DNA from: Bacteroidota bacterium
GTDB taxonomy: Bacteria > Bacteroidota > Bacteroidia > UKL13-3
Assembly (NCBI GenBank): GCA_947449515.1
Contig: CANFSD010000003.1
Coordinates: 1-35,866, forward strand
DNA: 35,866 bases
Direction: 5' to 3'
The first letter of the stretch is position 1, and the number at the start of each line of letters is the position of its first letter. This document shows positions 27,611 to 35,866 of this stretch, one piece after another. A program made the translations under genes and the position numbers. Below the pieces are notes generated by a model. It ran no database searches. It was not told the origin of the DNA and saw only the letters and a program-made list of their open reading frames with translations.

Positions 27611-27630
27611 GATTTGGTTCAAACCGAATA

Positions 27631-27664
27631 AAAAAAGCAGCTAAGTTTACTTAGCTGCTTTTTT
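27631..27664 (+). terminator. Rho-independent terminator of metK (possibly bidirectional)
   Basis: AAAAAAGCAGCTAAG TTTA CTTAGCTGCTTTTTT, perfect 15-bp arms. Confidence 0.92.
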
Positions 27665-27686
27665 GTTTTATATCTTGATGCGTTCC

Positions 27687-28364
27687 CTAAAATTCTTCGC
27701 CTTTTAAAAAGGTTGTCTTAAGGAGCGGGCAAACGCGGTAACGTTCGTCGTGCGTGTCTTGATAAAGTGCCTCAAGTGTTTCATAAACATGTTTGATTCC
27801 AATTTTATTGGCCCATTCAAAAGGACCAAATGGGTAATTGGTTCCAAGTTTCATACTAGTATCAATGTCTTCTTTGCTAGCAGTTCCCTCTTGGAGCGTG
27901 TAGCAAGCCTCATTGATAATCATAAATAAGATTCTGGGTGTAACCATACCAACACGGTCTTCCACAACTTTATAATCCCAACCCAACTCTTGCATTAATT
28001 GTTGTAGGGCTGTTATATCTTCCTTATGAAAGTGGGATACCTCTGTTAATGATCTATTGAGAAAGGTAGGCAATGCGTTTATGCCAAATAACCTGCATTC
28101 AATTTTTTGTTTACATTCAAACACAGCCTTTGCTAATTGCTGTTTTACAGCACAAACAAATACAGGAATGTTTTTTAATCCAGCATAATAGTGCAATTGT
28201 TCAGTTTTTTCATCAAATTTGAGGTCAAATATTAAATCAAACTGGTGTACATTAGCACTGGTTAAATCGCTATCATCAATGCAGGTTAATTCACATGAAA
28301 CACCTTTCAACTTTTCTTGCAATTCTTTTATTCGGTTCATTGAACCTCTCGCCAAAACTTTCAT
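27687..28364 (-). CDS. 3-hydroxyacyl-CoA dehydrogenase family protein with degenerate NAD-binding region
   Basis: C-terminal 3HCDH domain: DRVGMVTPRILFMIINEACYTLQEGTASKEDIDTSMKLGTNYPFGPFEWANKIGIKHVYETLEAL; no GxGxxG in N-terminus. Confidence 0.85.
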   Translation of the reverse strand: MKVLARGSMNRIKELQEKLKGVSCELTCIDDSDLTSANVHQFDLIFDLKFDEKTEQLHYYAGLKNIPVFVCAVKQQLAKAVFECKQKIECRLFGINALPTFLNRSLTEVSHFHKEDITALQQLMQELGWDYKVVEDRVGMVTPRILFMIINEACYTLQEGTASKEDIDTSMKLGTNYPFGPFEWANKIGIKHVYETLEALYQDTHDERYRVCPLLKTTFLKGEEF

Positions 28365-28408
28365 ATTCGCAACATCTTAACAATAACAAAGATAATAAGC
28401 CCACACAC

Positions 28409-28792
28409 ATGGAAAAGAAAATTATTACAAGCAAAAATGCTCCTGAGCCAATTGGTCCTTACAGTCATGGAGTTTTAATTAATGGCACCCTATACGTAAG
28501 TGGCCAAGTACCCAAAAATCCGCATACTGGTGAAATGGTAACTGGCGACATTAAAGCAGAAACAAAGCAAGTAATGGAAAACCTTGCTGGAATTTTGAAG
28601 GATGCTGGAATGGATTTTTCAAATGTTGTTAAAACCACCATTTTCTGCGTTGATCTTGGTGATTTTGCAGCCATCAATGAAGTATACGGAAGTTATTTTT
28701 CTGGTAATTATCCTGCACGTGAAACTGTTCAAGTGGTAAAATTGCCATTGAATTCAAACGTAGAAATAAGCGTTATAGCCGTTAAGCCATAG
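28409..28792 (+). CDS. RidA family (YjgF/YER057c/UK114) protein
   Basis: MEKKIITSKNAPEPIGPYSHGVLINGTLYVSGQVPKNPHTGEMV...VEISVIAVKP; ATG at 28409. Confidence 0.95.
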   Translation: MEKKIITSKNAPEPIGPYSHGVLINGTLYVSGQVPKNPHTGEMVTGDIKAETKQVMENLAGILKDAGMDFSNVVKTTIFCVDLGDFAAINEVYGSYFSGNYPARETVQVVKLPLNSNVEISVIAVKP

Positions 28793-28794
28793 CA

Positions 28795-29427
28795 ATGAAT
28801 AGATTCTTGGCAAAAGCACTTTCAGTGATAGCACATCCTGTTTTTATGAACTTATTGTGTTTGTACTTATTGTTTGATTTTTTTCCGCAATTAGCTGTTG
28901 GTTTGCCATTGAAGGTTCAATTATTCTATGTGGGTTTTATCTTTATTCTTTCAAGCTTGGTGCCACTTCTATTGGTTTTTGCATTGCGTTTAACAGGTAA
29001 GGTTGAATCCATTCATTTAAGAGAAAAACAGGAACGAAATTTGCCCTATTTTTTCTCCATCATCATGTACGTTTTTATCTATTATAATTTTTATAAATCT
29101 GCCTCTTCTCCACCATTTATTTTGAGTTATTTATTGGCTTGCATAGTTATTCTATTCAGTGTTTTTATCATTAATTTTTATACTAAAATTAGCATTCATT
29201 TAGCCACACTTGGTGCGGCTGCAGGATTATTGGCGAGTGCCGGCTTCTTTGGCTTTTTAGATGTTAGATACTTGTTGTTAATTTTTATCCTTTTTAGTGG
29301 TTTGGTAGCCAGTGCGCGACTTAGTTTAAATGCCCATTTACCTACACAAATCTATACAGGCTTTTGCTTAGGATTTGTATGCATGTTTGTATGCATGAAT
29401 ATGTCTTATTTATTTATTATTTTTTAG
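28795..29427 (+). CDS. Integral membrane protein, degenerate PAP2-like
   Basis: Multiple TM segments; SARLSLNAHLPTQIYTGFCLGF resembles the third PAP2 motif. Confidence 0.6.
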   Translation: MNRFLAKALSVIAHPVFMNLLCLYLLFDFFPQLAVGLPLKVQLFYVGFIFILSSLVPLLLVFALRLTGKVESIHLREKQERNLPYFFSIIMYVFIYYNFYKSASSPPFILSYLLACIVILFSVFIINFYTKISIHLATLGAAAGLLASAGFFGFLDVRYLLLIFILFSGLVASARLSLNAHLPTQIYTGFCLGFVCMFVCMNMSYLFIIF

Positions 29428-29430
29428 ATT

Positions 29431-30213
29431 ATGAGTTACGAAACAATTTTATTTGATGTTAAAGATGGCATTGCAAATCTTACACTTAATCGTCCAGATG
29501 TTTTCAATGCATTTAATGAGCAATTGAGCAATGATGTAAATGATGCATTAAAGAAAACGGCTAAAGACAAGAGCATTCGTGTATTAGTAATTACTGGAGC
29601 TGGCAAGGCATTTTGCAGCGGACAAGATTTAAAGGCTATAGCAGGCAGTCAAAATAGGAGTTTGAGTGAAAGCCTTTACAAACGCTACAATCCCATGATA
29701 AAAGCCATTAGAGGGCTTAATATTCCTGTTATTTGCAAACTTAATGGTGTTGCTGCTGGAGCAGGATGTTCATTGGCCCTGGCCTGTGACTTGATTATTG
29801 CTGCTGAAAATGCCAGTTTAATTGAAGTTTTTGTAAATGTTGGTTTGGTGTTGGATTCTGGTTCTTCTTATTTTTTGCCTCGCTTGGTAGGTTCGGCCCG
29901 AGCCTTTGAATTAGCAACCTTGGGTTCAAAAGTGAGCGCCCAGCAAGCTGCCGATTGGGGAATGGTAAATAAAGTAGTGAAGGCTGAAGAACTAGATGAG
30001 GCTGTGAATGCTTTGGCTATGCAATACGCTTTAGCGCCAACGAAGGCAATTGGCCTCATGAAAAAAATGTTAAATAAATCCTTTACGAGCGACTTAGACA
30101 CCATGTTAGAATACGAAGCCTACTGTCAGGAAATTGCGGGCAGAAGCAATGATTATAAAGAAGGTGTTAGTGCGTTTAATGAAAAACGTAAGCCGGCCTT
30201 TAAAGGCAATTAG
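29431..30213 (+). CDS. paaG: Enoyl-CoA hydratase/isomerase, PaaG-like (1,2-epoxyphenylacetyl-CoA isomerase)
   Basis: LTLNRPDVFNAFNEQL, ITGAGKAFCSGQDLKAI, LNGVAAGAGCSLALACDLIIA, VLDSGSSYFLPRLVG, EIAGRSNDYKEGVSAFNEKRKPAFKG. Confidence 0.8.
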   Translation: MSYETILFDVKDGIANLTLNRPDVFNAFNEQLSNDVNDALKKTAKDKSIRVLVITGAGKAFCSGQDLKAIAGSQNRSLSESLYKRYNPMIKAIRGLNIPVICKLNGVAAGAGCSLALACDLIIAAENASLIEVFVNVGLVLDSGSSYFLPRLVGSARAFELATLGSKVSAQQAADWGMVNKVVKAEELDEAVNALAMQYALAPTKAIGLMKKMLNKSFTSDLDTMLEYEAYCQEIAGRSNDYKEGVSAFNEKRKPAFKGN

Positions 30214-30435
30214 AAGAATTTGCGAATATTTTTTTGAATATCAATAATTTAAAGTGTTTCCTTTGTAGTGGAAATAGCAAAATTTACAAAAACTCGCTTC
30301 TATTATATTTTGTGCGTTTCTACACCTATTTTATTGAGACTTTTTTCCTGAAAAGCACTGATTATTAGTAAATAATAATCAGATAAATTGGATTTTATAA
30401 TATTATTTTAATATCTTGTATAAAATTTTTATTGT

Positions 30436-31200
30436 ATGCTTATTTCAATTTCAAATTTTTGCCTAGCAGCTGGTGAGCCAAAAACTTGTGCAGCTTCCCT
30501 CCATATTGCTGAAAAATTGCAAATTTTTTATAGGTCTAGGGCGACCATTTTTGGTTTAGGAAACAATAAAATTGGTTTTCCTGTTTCCTTTGATTTTGAG
30601 CCTATCTCCAGTAAAGGAGATTTAGCCAAACATTTTAAGGCATCCAAAAATGAGTTAATGATTGTCCCTTTGCAAGATGAGGGCAGTCAAAACGGCTTTC
30701 TTACTGCCGGGGATGCAAATAAGTTAATTGACCAAATTGCTAGAATGGTTTTAACAATTCCCAGCAATAAAAGCGAGTTTACCATTAATAAAATTGTAGT
30801 TCCATTAGACTCCTCCTTTGAAACTCGGCAAAAAGTACCTTATGCAATTGCCATGGCCCGTGCTTTTAACGCAAAAATTTGTTTACTAGGTGTTTCAAAT
30901 GGAAAGAGCAAAGATGCTGAGGTGGCAGTAAAAAATTACCTTGGTCAGGTTTCAAGACATTTAGAGGATAAGGGCTTTAGCCACCAAATGGATATTAGGA
31001 TTGGCGCAAATCCAACAGATCAAATAATTGCTTATGCTACCGAAATAGGTGCTGGCATGATTGTAATTATGACTGAACAAGAAACAAATTTCACTTCCTT
31101 GTTTTCTGGTAAATACTCGCAGCAAATGGTTAAAAAGAGTCCTGTGCCAGTATTGTCTATTCATCCTAAAGACCTTATTGTGAGCGATGCTCGCTTATAA
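30436..31200 (+). CDS. Universal stress protein family
   Basis: INKIVVPLDSSFETRQKVPYAIAMARAFNAKICLLGVS...IGAGMIVIMTEQE...KKSPVPVLSIHP. Confidence 0.85.
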   Translation: MLISISNFCLAAGEPKTCAASLHIAEKLQIFYRSRATIFGLGNNKIGFPVSFDFEPISSKGDLAKHFKASKNELMIVPLQDEGSQNGFLTAGDANKLIDQIARMVLTIPSNKSEFTINKIVVPLDSSFETRQKVPYAIAMARAFNAKICLLGVSNGKSKDAEVAVKNYLGQVSRHLEDKGFSHQMDIRIGANPTDQIIAYATEIGAGMIVIMTEQETNFTSLFSGKYSQQMVKKSPVPVLSIHPKDLIVSDARL

Positions 31201-31352
31201 GTATTAAGTAATAATCACGCATTTTTTTCGTTGATTTTCTTATTCTAATTGAATTAGTTATTTTTACCAATGTTTTTGGAAAAACTTTGTTAATCACATT
31301 TGTGTTATAAGGTTTATTCTAATTGTGAACTTCGGTAATTTATTACCCCTTT

Positions 31353-33290
31353 ATGCAAAAAATGAAAATCCACGCTGGTCCAAATCTAGATAAAATCAAA
31401 TACCCTGCAGATTTGCGAAAATTTGAGGAAGATGATTTGGTTAAAATATCCGAAGAACTCCGTCAGTATATTATTGATACCGTTTCTGTTTATGGTGGTC
31501 ATTTTGGTGCAAGTCTTGGTGTAGTTGAATTAACAGTTGCCTTACATTATGCTTTTAATACTCCAGTTGACCAACTCATATTTGATGTAGGGCACCAAGC
31601 CTATGGCCATAAAATTTTAACAGGTAGAAGAGATGTATTCCATACCAATAGACTTTATAAGGGCCTCTCAGGTTTTCCTAAAAGAAGTGAAAGTGAATAT
31701 GATGCTTTTGGTGTTGGGCACTCTTCAACTTCAATTTCTGCAGCCTTGGGAATGGCAGTTGCTTCCAAGCTTAAAGGTGAAAACGATAAACAGCATATTG
31801 CCGTAATTGGCGATGGAGCTTTAACTGGCGGAATGGCTTTTGAAGGCTTAAATCATGCAGGTGTGGCCAATGCTAATATCATTGTAGTATTAAATGATAA
31901 TTGTATGAGTATCGACCCAAATGTGGGTGCATTAAAAGAATACTTAACAGATATAACAACTTCTCCTACCTACAATAAGTTTAAGGATGATATTTGGAAA
32001 ACTTTAGATCGCTTAAGTAAAGTTGGGCAAGTTTCACAAGATATTTTATCAAAGGTTCATGATACCTTAAAGGGTGGTTTGTTGCGTCACAGTAACCTTT
32101 TTGAAGCTTTAGGCTTCCGTTATTTTGGACCAGTAGATGGCCATGATGTGAATCATTTGGTCAAGATTTTCCAGGATTTACAAAAAATCCCAGGTCCTAA
32201 ATTATTGCATTGTGTTACGGTGAAAGGTAAGGGTTTTGCTCCAGCAGAAAAGGACCAAACAAAATGGCACGCGCCTGGTTTGTTCGATAAAGTTAGTGGA
32301 GAAATTATTAAGGTTCCGGTAAACAGTCCTCAACCTCCAAAATACCAAGATGTTTTTGGTAATACACTTGTAGAATTAGCCGAATTGAATCCAAAGATTG
32401 TAGGTGTTACACCTGCTATGCCTTCAGGAAGTAGCATGAATATTATGATGAAGGCCATGCCAGACAGGGCTTTTGATGTTGGAATAGCAGAGCAACATGC
32501 AGTAACTTTTAGTGCAGGGATGGCTACGCAAGGATTAATTCCTTTCTGCAATATTTATTCTACTTTTATGCAACGAGCCTATGATCAAGTAGTACACGAT
32601 GTAGCCTTGCAAAAATTACACGTGGTATTTTGTATGGATAGGGCTGGTTTAGCTGGTGCCGATGGGCCAACACACCATGGTGGAATTGATATTCCATTTA
32701 TGCGTTGCATACCTAATATGGTAGTTTCTGCTCCAATGAATGAAGAGGAGTTACGCAATTTAATGTTTACAGCTACCCTTGATAAAAATGCGGGTCCATT
32801 TTCAATAAGGTATCCCAGGGGAAATGGTGTTTTAATTGATTGGAAACGTCCGTTTGCAGAAATTCAAATTGGTAAGGGAAGAAAATTACGTGATGGAAAT
32901 GATATTGCCATTTTGAGTTTTGGTACAGCCGGTATTATGGCACAAACTGCCCTCAATCTTTTAGATAAGGAAGGTGTTTCTGGTGCGCATTATGATATGC
33001 GTTTTGCGAAACCCCTCGATGAAGAAATGCTGCATGAGGTTTTTGGTAAATTTAAACACATTATTACAGTTGAGGATGGAACCATAGTGGGTGGTTTTGG
33101 TTCAGCCGTATTAGAATTTATGGCTGAGCACCATTACCAAGCAGATTTAACGCGTATGGGTATGCCAGATGCTACCGTAGAGCATGGTGAGCAACCTGAA
33201 CTTTATGCAGAATGTGGTTATGATGCTAAAGGAATTCAAATGAAAGTGAAATCTGTTTTAGGCATTAGAAATGCCGTAGTACAGGCATAA
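31353..33290 (+). CDS. dxs: 1-deoxy-D-xylulose-5-phosphate synthase
   Basis: GGHFGASLGVVELTVALHYAFNTP, IAVIGDGALTGGMAFEGLNHAG, DVGIAEQHAVTFSAGMA, RAGLAGADGPTHHGGIDIPFMRCIPN. Confidence 0.98.
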   Translation: MQKMKIHAGPNLDKIKYPADLRKFEEDDLVKISEELRQYIIDTVSVYGGHFGASLGVVELTVALHYAFNTPVDQLIFDVGHQAYGHKILTGRRDVFHTNRLYKGLSGFPKRSESEYDAFGVGHSSTSISAALGMAVASKLKGENDKQHIAVIGDGALTGGMAFEGLNHAGVANANIIVVLNDNCMSIDPNVGALKEYLTDITTSPTYNKFKDDIWKTLDRLSKVGQVSQDILSKVHDTLKGGLLRHSNLFEALGFRYFGPVDGHDVNHLVKIFQDLQKIPGPKLLHCVTVKGKGFAPAEKDQTKWHAPGLFDKVSGEIIKVPVNSPQPPKYQDVFGNTLVELAELNPKIVGVTPAMPSGSSMNIMMKAMPDRAFDVGIAEQHAVTFSAGMATQGLIPFCNIYSTFMQRAYDQVVHDVALQKLHVVFCMDRAGLAGADGPTHHGGIDIPFMRCIPNMVVSAPMNEEELRNLMFTATLDKNAGPFSIRYPRGNGVLIDWKRPFAEIQIGKGRKLRDGNDIAILSFGTAGIMAQTALNLLDKEGVSGAHYDMRFAKPLDEEMLHEVFGKFKHIITVEDGTIVGGFGSAVLEFMAEHHYQADLTRMGMPDATVEHGEQPELYAECGYDAKGIQMKVKSVLGIRNAVVQA

Positions 33291-33292
33291 AA

Positions 33293-33313
33293 AAAGCCAG
33301 ATAAACTGGCTTT
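33293..33313. terminator. Terminator between convergent dxs and pyrH
   Basis: AAAGCCAG ATAAA CTGGCTTT. Confidence 0.75.
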
Positions 33314-33319
33314 AATTTG

Positions 33320-34027
33320 TTAGCATACTGTTGTTCCTACGTCTTCACCTTGGCATACACGTAAGAAATTCCCAGCTTTGTTCATATCAAATACCACTAT
33401 TGGCATTTTGTTCTCTTGGCATAAAGTAATGGCCGTCATGTCCATTACATTTAAACCACGTTCATAAACTTCTTCAAAACTTATTTGGTCGAAGCGCGTT
33501 GCGCTAGGATCTTTTTCTGGATCGGCAGAATAAATACCATCCACTCTTGTTCCTTTTAATACCAAATTAGCATCAATTTCAACCGAACGCAAAGCCGCCG
33601 CTGAATCTGTTGTAAAATATGGGTTTCCAGTACCAGCACCAAAAATAACCACCCTTCCTTTTTCTAAATGTCTAATTGCTCTTCTGCGAATAAAAGGCTC
33701 GGCAATTTGCTCCATGTGGATGGCAGTTAAAAGGCGCGTTTTAATACCAATTTTTTCTAGGGCTCCTTGCAATGCCATTGAATTAATAACAGTTGCAAGC
33801 ATTCCCATATAATCACCTTGGGCGCGCTCTACCAAACCGCCAGCAACACCTTGTACGCCTCTGAAAATATTTCCACCACCGATAACAATTGCAACTTCCA
33901 CTCCAGCATCTACTACATTTTTTACATCAGAGGCATATTGGATCAAAATTTTCGGGTCGATCCCATATTGCATTTCGCCCATTAGTGATTCGCCACTAAG
34001 TTTTAAGAGTACGCGTTTGTATTTCAT
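33320..34027 (-). CDS. pyrH: UMP kinase
   Basis: [85 protein letters not shown]. Confidence 0.98.
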   Translation of the reverse strand: MKYKRVLLKLSGESLMGEMQYGIDPKILIQYASDVKNVVDAGVEVAIVIGGGNIFRGVQGVAGGLVERAQGDYMGMLATVINSMALQGALEKIGIKTRLLTAIHMEQIAEPFIRRRAIRHLEKGRVVIFGAGTGNPYFTTDSAAALRSVEIDANLVLKGTRVDGIYSADPEKDPSATRFDQISFEEVYERGLNVMDMTAITLCQENKMPIVVFDMNKAGNFLRVCQGEDVGTTVC

Positions 34028-34165
34028 AGAAGGTTTGTTTTGGAAACTTGAAGGGATTAATTGTACTGCAATATTAATAAAATACTAGAATTGAAAGTGA
34101 TTCTATATTCCGATTTGTCTTAACAGGCACATTATTCTGGCAAACTTGCTGATTATAGGGCAAAA

Positions 34166-34194
34166 AAAATCCCCTTCGAGTGAAGAGGATTTTT
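34166..34194 (-). terminator. Terminator downstream of tsf
   Basis: AAAATCCCCTTC GAGT GAAGAGGATTTT with one mismatch; T-run on minus strand. Confidence 0.8.
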
Positions 34195-34201
34195 AAATGA
34201 A

Positions 34202-35038
34202 TTATAAAGAAATTCGTTTGAAGCTATTTACTGTTAGGCCTTTTTCAACGCCTTCAAGCATTTGAGCAATTGACTTGCTGCTATCTTTAACAAATTCTTG
34301 GTTCAATAAAGTAGAATCTTTGTAGAATTTACCCAATTTACCTTGTGCAATTTTTTCTAACATAGCTTCTGGTTTTCCTTCAGCTCTAGCTTGGTCCATA
34401 CCAATTGCGATTTCACGTTCAACGATTGTTGGATCAACGCCATCTTTATCTACTGCAACTGGGTTAAGAGCTGCAATTTGCATTGCTACGTCTTTACCTG
34501 CAATAAAATTAGCTTCGGTAGGTGCAAGGTTTAAAGAAACCAAAACACTTAATTTATTTCCAGCATGGATATAAGGAACTATATTTTCGCCTGTTACGAT
34601 TTCGTATTTAACTACGTCGATTTTTTCTCCGATTTTACCCACTTGTTCAGTGATTTTATCTGCAACAGTTAAACCGTCCATTGGAAGTGCTTTTAAAGCA
34701 TCAGCAGAAGCAGCTTTGTTTGCAAGAGCGATATCAGCTAATTTGTGAACGAAAGCTACGAAATCTTCGTTTTTAGCAACGAAATCGGTTTCACAACTTA
34801 ACTGAACGATTACACCTAATTTAGAATCGGCAGTAACTTTAGCAATAATTGCACCTTCTTTTGCATCACGGTCTGCGCGGTTAGCGCTAATTTTTGCACC
34901 TTTTTTACGCAAGAAATCTACAGCTGAATCAAAATCACCATTGGTTTCTTGTAAAGCTTTTTTGCAGTCCATCATTCCTGCGCCGGTCATTTGGCGAAGT
35001 TTATTTACGTCTGCAGCACTAATTGTATTTGTACTCAT
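34202..35038 (-). CDS. tsf: Translation elongation factor Ts
   Basis: ISAADVNKLRQMTGAGMMDCKKALQETNGDFDSAVDFLRKKG, VQLSCETDFVAKNEDF. Confidence 0.98.
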   Translation of the reverse strand: MSTNTISAADVNKLRQMTGAGMMDCKKALQETNGDFDSAVDFLRKKGAKISANRADRDAKEGAIIAKVTADSKLGVIVQLSCETDFVAKNEDFVAFVHKLADIALANKAASADALKALPMDGLTVADKITEQVGKIGEKIDVVKYEIVTGENIVPYIHAGNKLSVLVSLNLAPTEANFIAGKDVAMQIAALNPVAVDKDGVDPTIVEREIAIGMDQARAEGKPEAMLEKIAQGKLGKFYKDSTLLNQEFVKDSSKSIAQMLEGVEKGLTVNSFKRISL

Positions 35039-35076
35039 GAGTTCTGTTTTTTAAATGGATTATTTTTTTGGTAAAA

Positions 35077-35113
35077 AAAAGCCTCCGTTCTCCAGTTGGG
35101 AACGGAGGCTTTT
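35077..35113 (-). terminator. Hairpin terminator between rpsB and tsf
   Basis: AAAAGCCTCCGTTC ... GAACGGAGGCTTTT, perfect 14-bp arms, T8 run on minus strand. Confidence 0.88.
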
Positions 35114-35116
35114 AAT

Positions 35117-35860
35117 TTATGCTTCCTCTTTCTCAGCAACTGCTTCTTTGTCGGCGGTTTCTTCTTTTTCGCGTTTGCGTTCAGATAAACCTTCAACGAT
35201 AGCGTCTGTGATGTAGCGGGTAATCAAAGCGATTGATTTTGCTGCATCATCATTTGCAGGGATTGGGAAATCTACTAATGTAGGATCTGAGTTTGTATCT
35301 ACGATACCAAAGGTAGGGATATTCAATTTAGTAGCTTCAGCTACTGCAATGTGTTCCCTTTTGATATCAACGATTAACAAGGCAGCAGGTAAACGGTTCA
35401 AATCAGAGATACCACCTAATACTTTGTTCAACTTGATTTTTTCGCGATCGATCATCAAACGCTCTTTCTTGTTGATATTAGTGTAAGTACCATCTTGAGC
35501 CAGTTTCTCAAGCGTTTGCATTTTTTTGATGCTCTTTCTAACGGTACCGAAATTGGTAAGCATTCCACCTAACCAACGGTCGCATACGTAAGGCATGTTA
35601 ACGCGTTTCGCTTCAGTTTCCATAATTTCTTTTGCTTGCTTTTTAGTAGCAACATAAAGAACTTTACGTCCTGATTTTACGATGTTTTTAATGGCTTGAG
35701 CGGCCTCATCCAGCTTAACAGCTGTTTTGTGTAAATCGATGAGGTGGATTCCGTTTTTCTCCATAAAAATATATGGTGCCATTTTCGGATTCCATTTACG
35801 GGTTAAGTGACCAAAGTGCACTCCCGCTTCCAGCAACTCTTCGTGCGTGATTTTTGACAT
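35117..35860 (-). CDS. rpsB: 30S ribosomal protein S2
   Basis: EELLEAGVHFGHLTRKWNPKMAPYIFMEKNGIHLIDLHKT, DRWLGGMLTNFGTVRKSI, NSDPTLVDFPIPANDDA. Confidence 0.98.
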   Translation of the reverse strand: MSKITHEELLEAGVHFGHLTRKWNPKMAPYIFMEKNGIHLIDLHKTAVKLDEAAQAIKNIVKSGRKVLYVATKKQAKEIMETEAKRVNMPYVCDRWLGGMLTNFGTVRKSIKKMQTLEKLAQDGTYTNINKKERLMIDREKIKLNKVLGGISDLNRLPAALLIVDIKREHIAVAEATKLNIPTFGIVDTNSDPTLVDFPIPANDDAAKSIALITRYITDAIVEGLSERKREKEETADKEAVAEKEEA

Positions 35861-35866
35861 ATAAAA

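Noticed and set aside
1-35866. CRISPR arrays, transposons, prophage or defence islands
   Set aside because: No regularly spaced repeats, transposase, integrase or recognisable defence genes found in any ORF

Overview
A 35.9 kb AT-rich chromosomal window whose gene content and promoter style (TTG/TTTG-N18-20-TAnnTTTG) indicate Bacteroidota. It is mostly core and metabolic genes. These are: a HesB/IscA protein; a 3-hydroxyacyl-CoA dehydrogenase; a TetR-paaABC phenylacetyl-CoA epoxygenase operon; an RsmI-like methyltransferase; a SurA/PpiD-type PPIase followed by an alpha/beta hydrolase; a GT2 fusion glycosyltransferase; a TonB receptor; a carotenoid cluster (crtI, crtB, unknown, idi); rbfA; a LolC/E-type permease; M28 and M1 peptidases; metK; a degenerate 3HCDH; ridA; a paaG-like hydratase; a USP; dxs; and pyrH, tsf and rpsB. 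I saw no CRISPR array, transposon, rRNA or tRNA. The best candidates for something undescribed are: (1) a ~130-nt structured RNA in the metK leader, with three helices, a 6-bp loop-loop complementarity and its own promoter; (2) a perfect 15-bp terminator hairpin plus U-run inside the 5' coding region of the alpha/beta hydrolase gene; and (3) a recurring GGTTCGAACC-core palindrome. All are read by eye and need computational and experimental checks.
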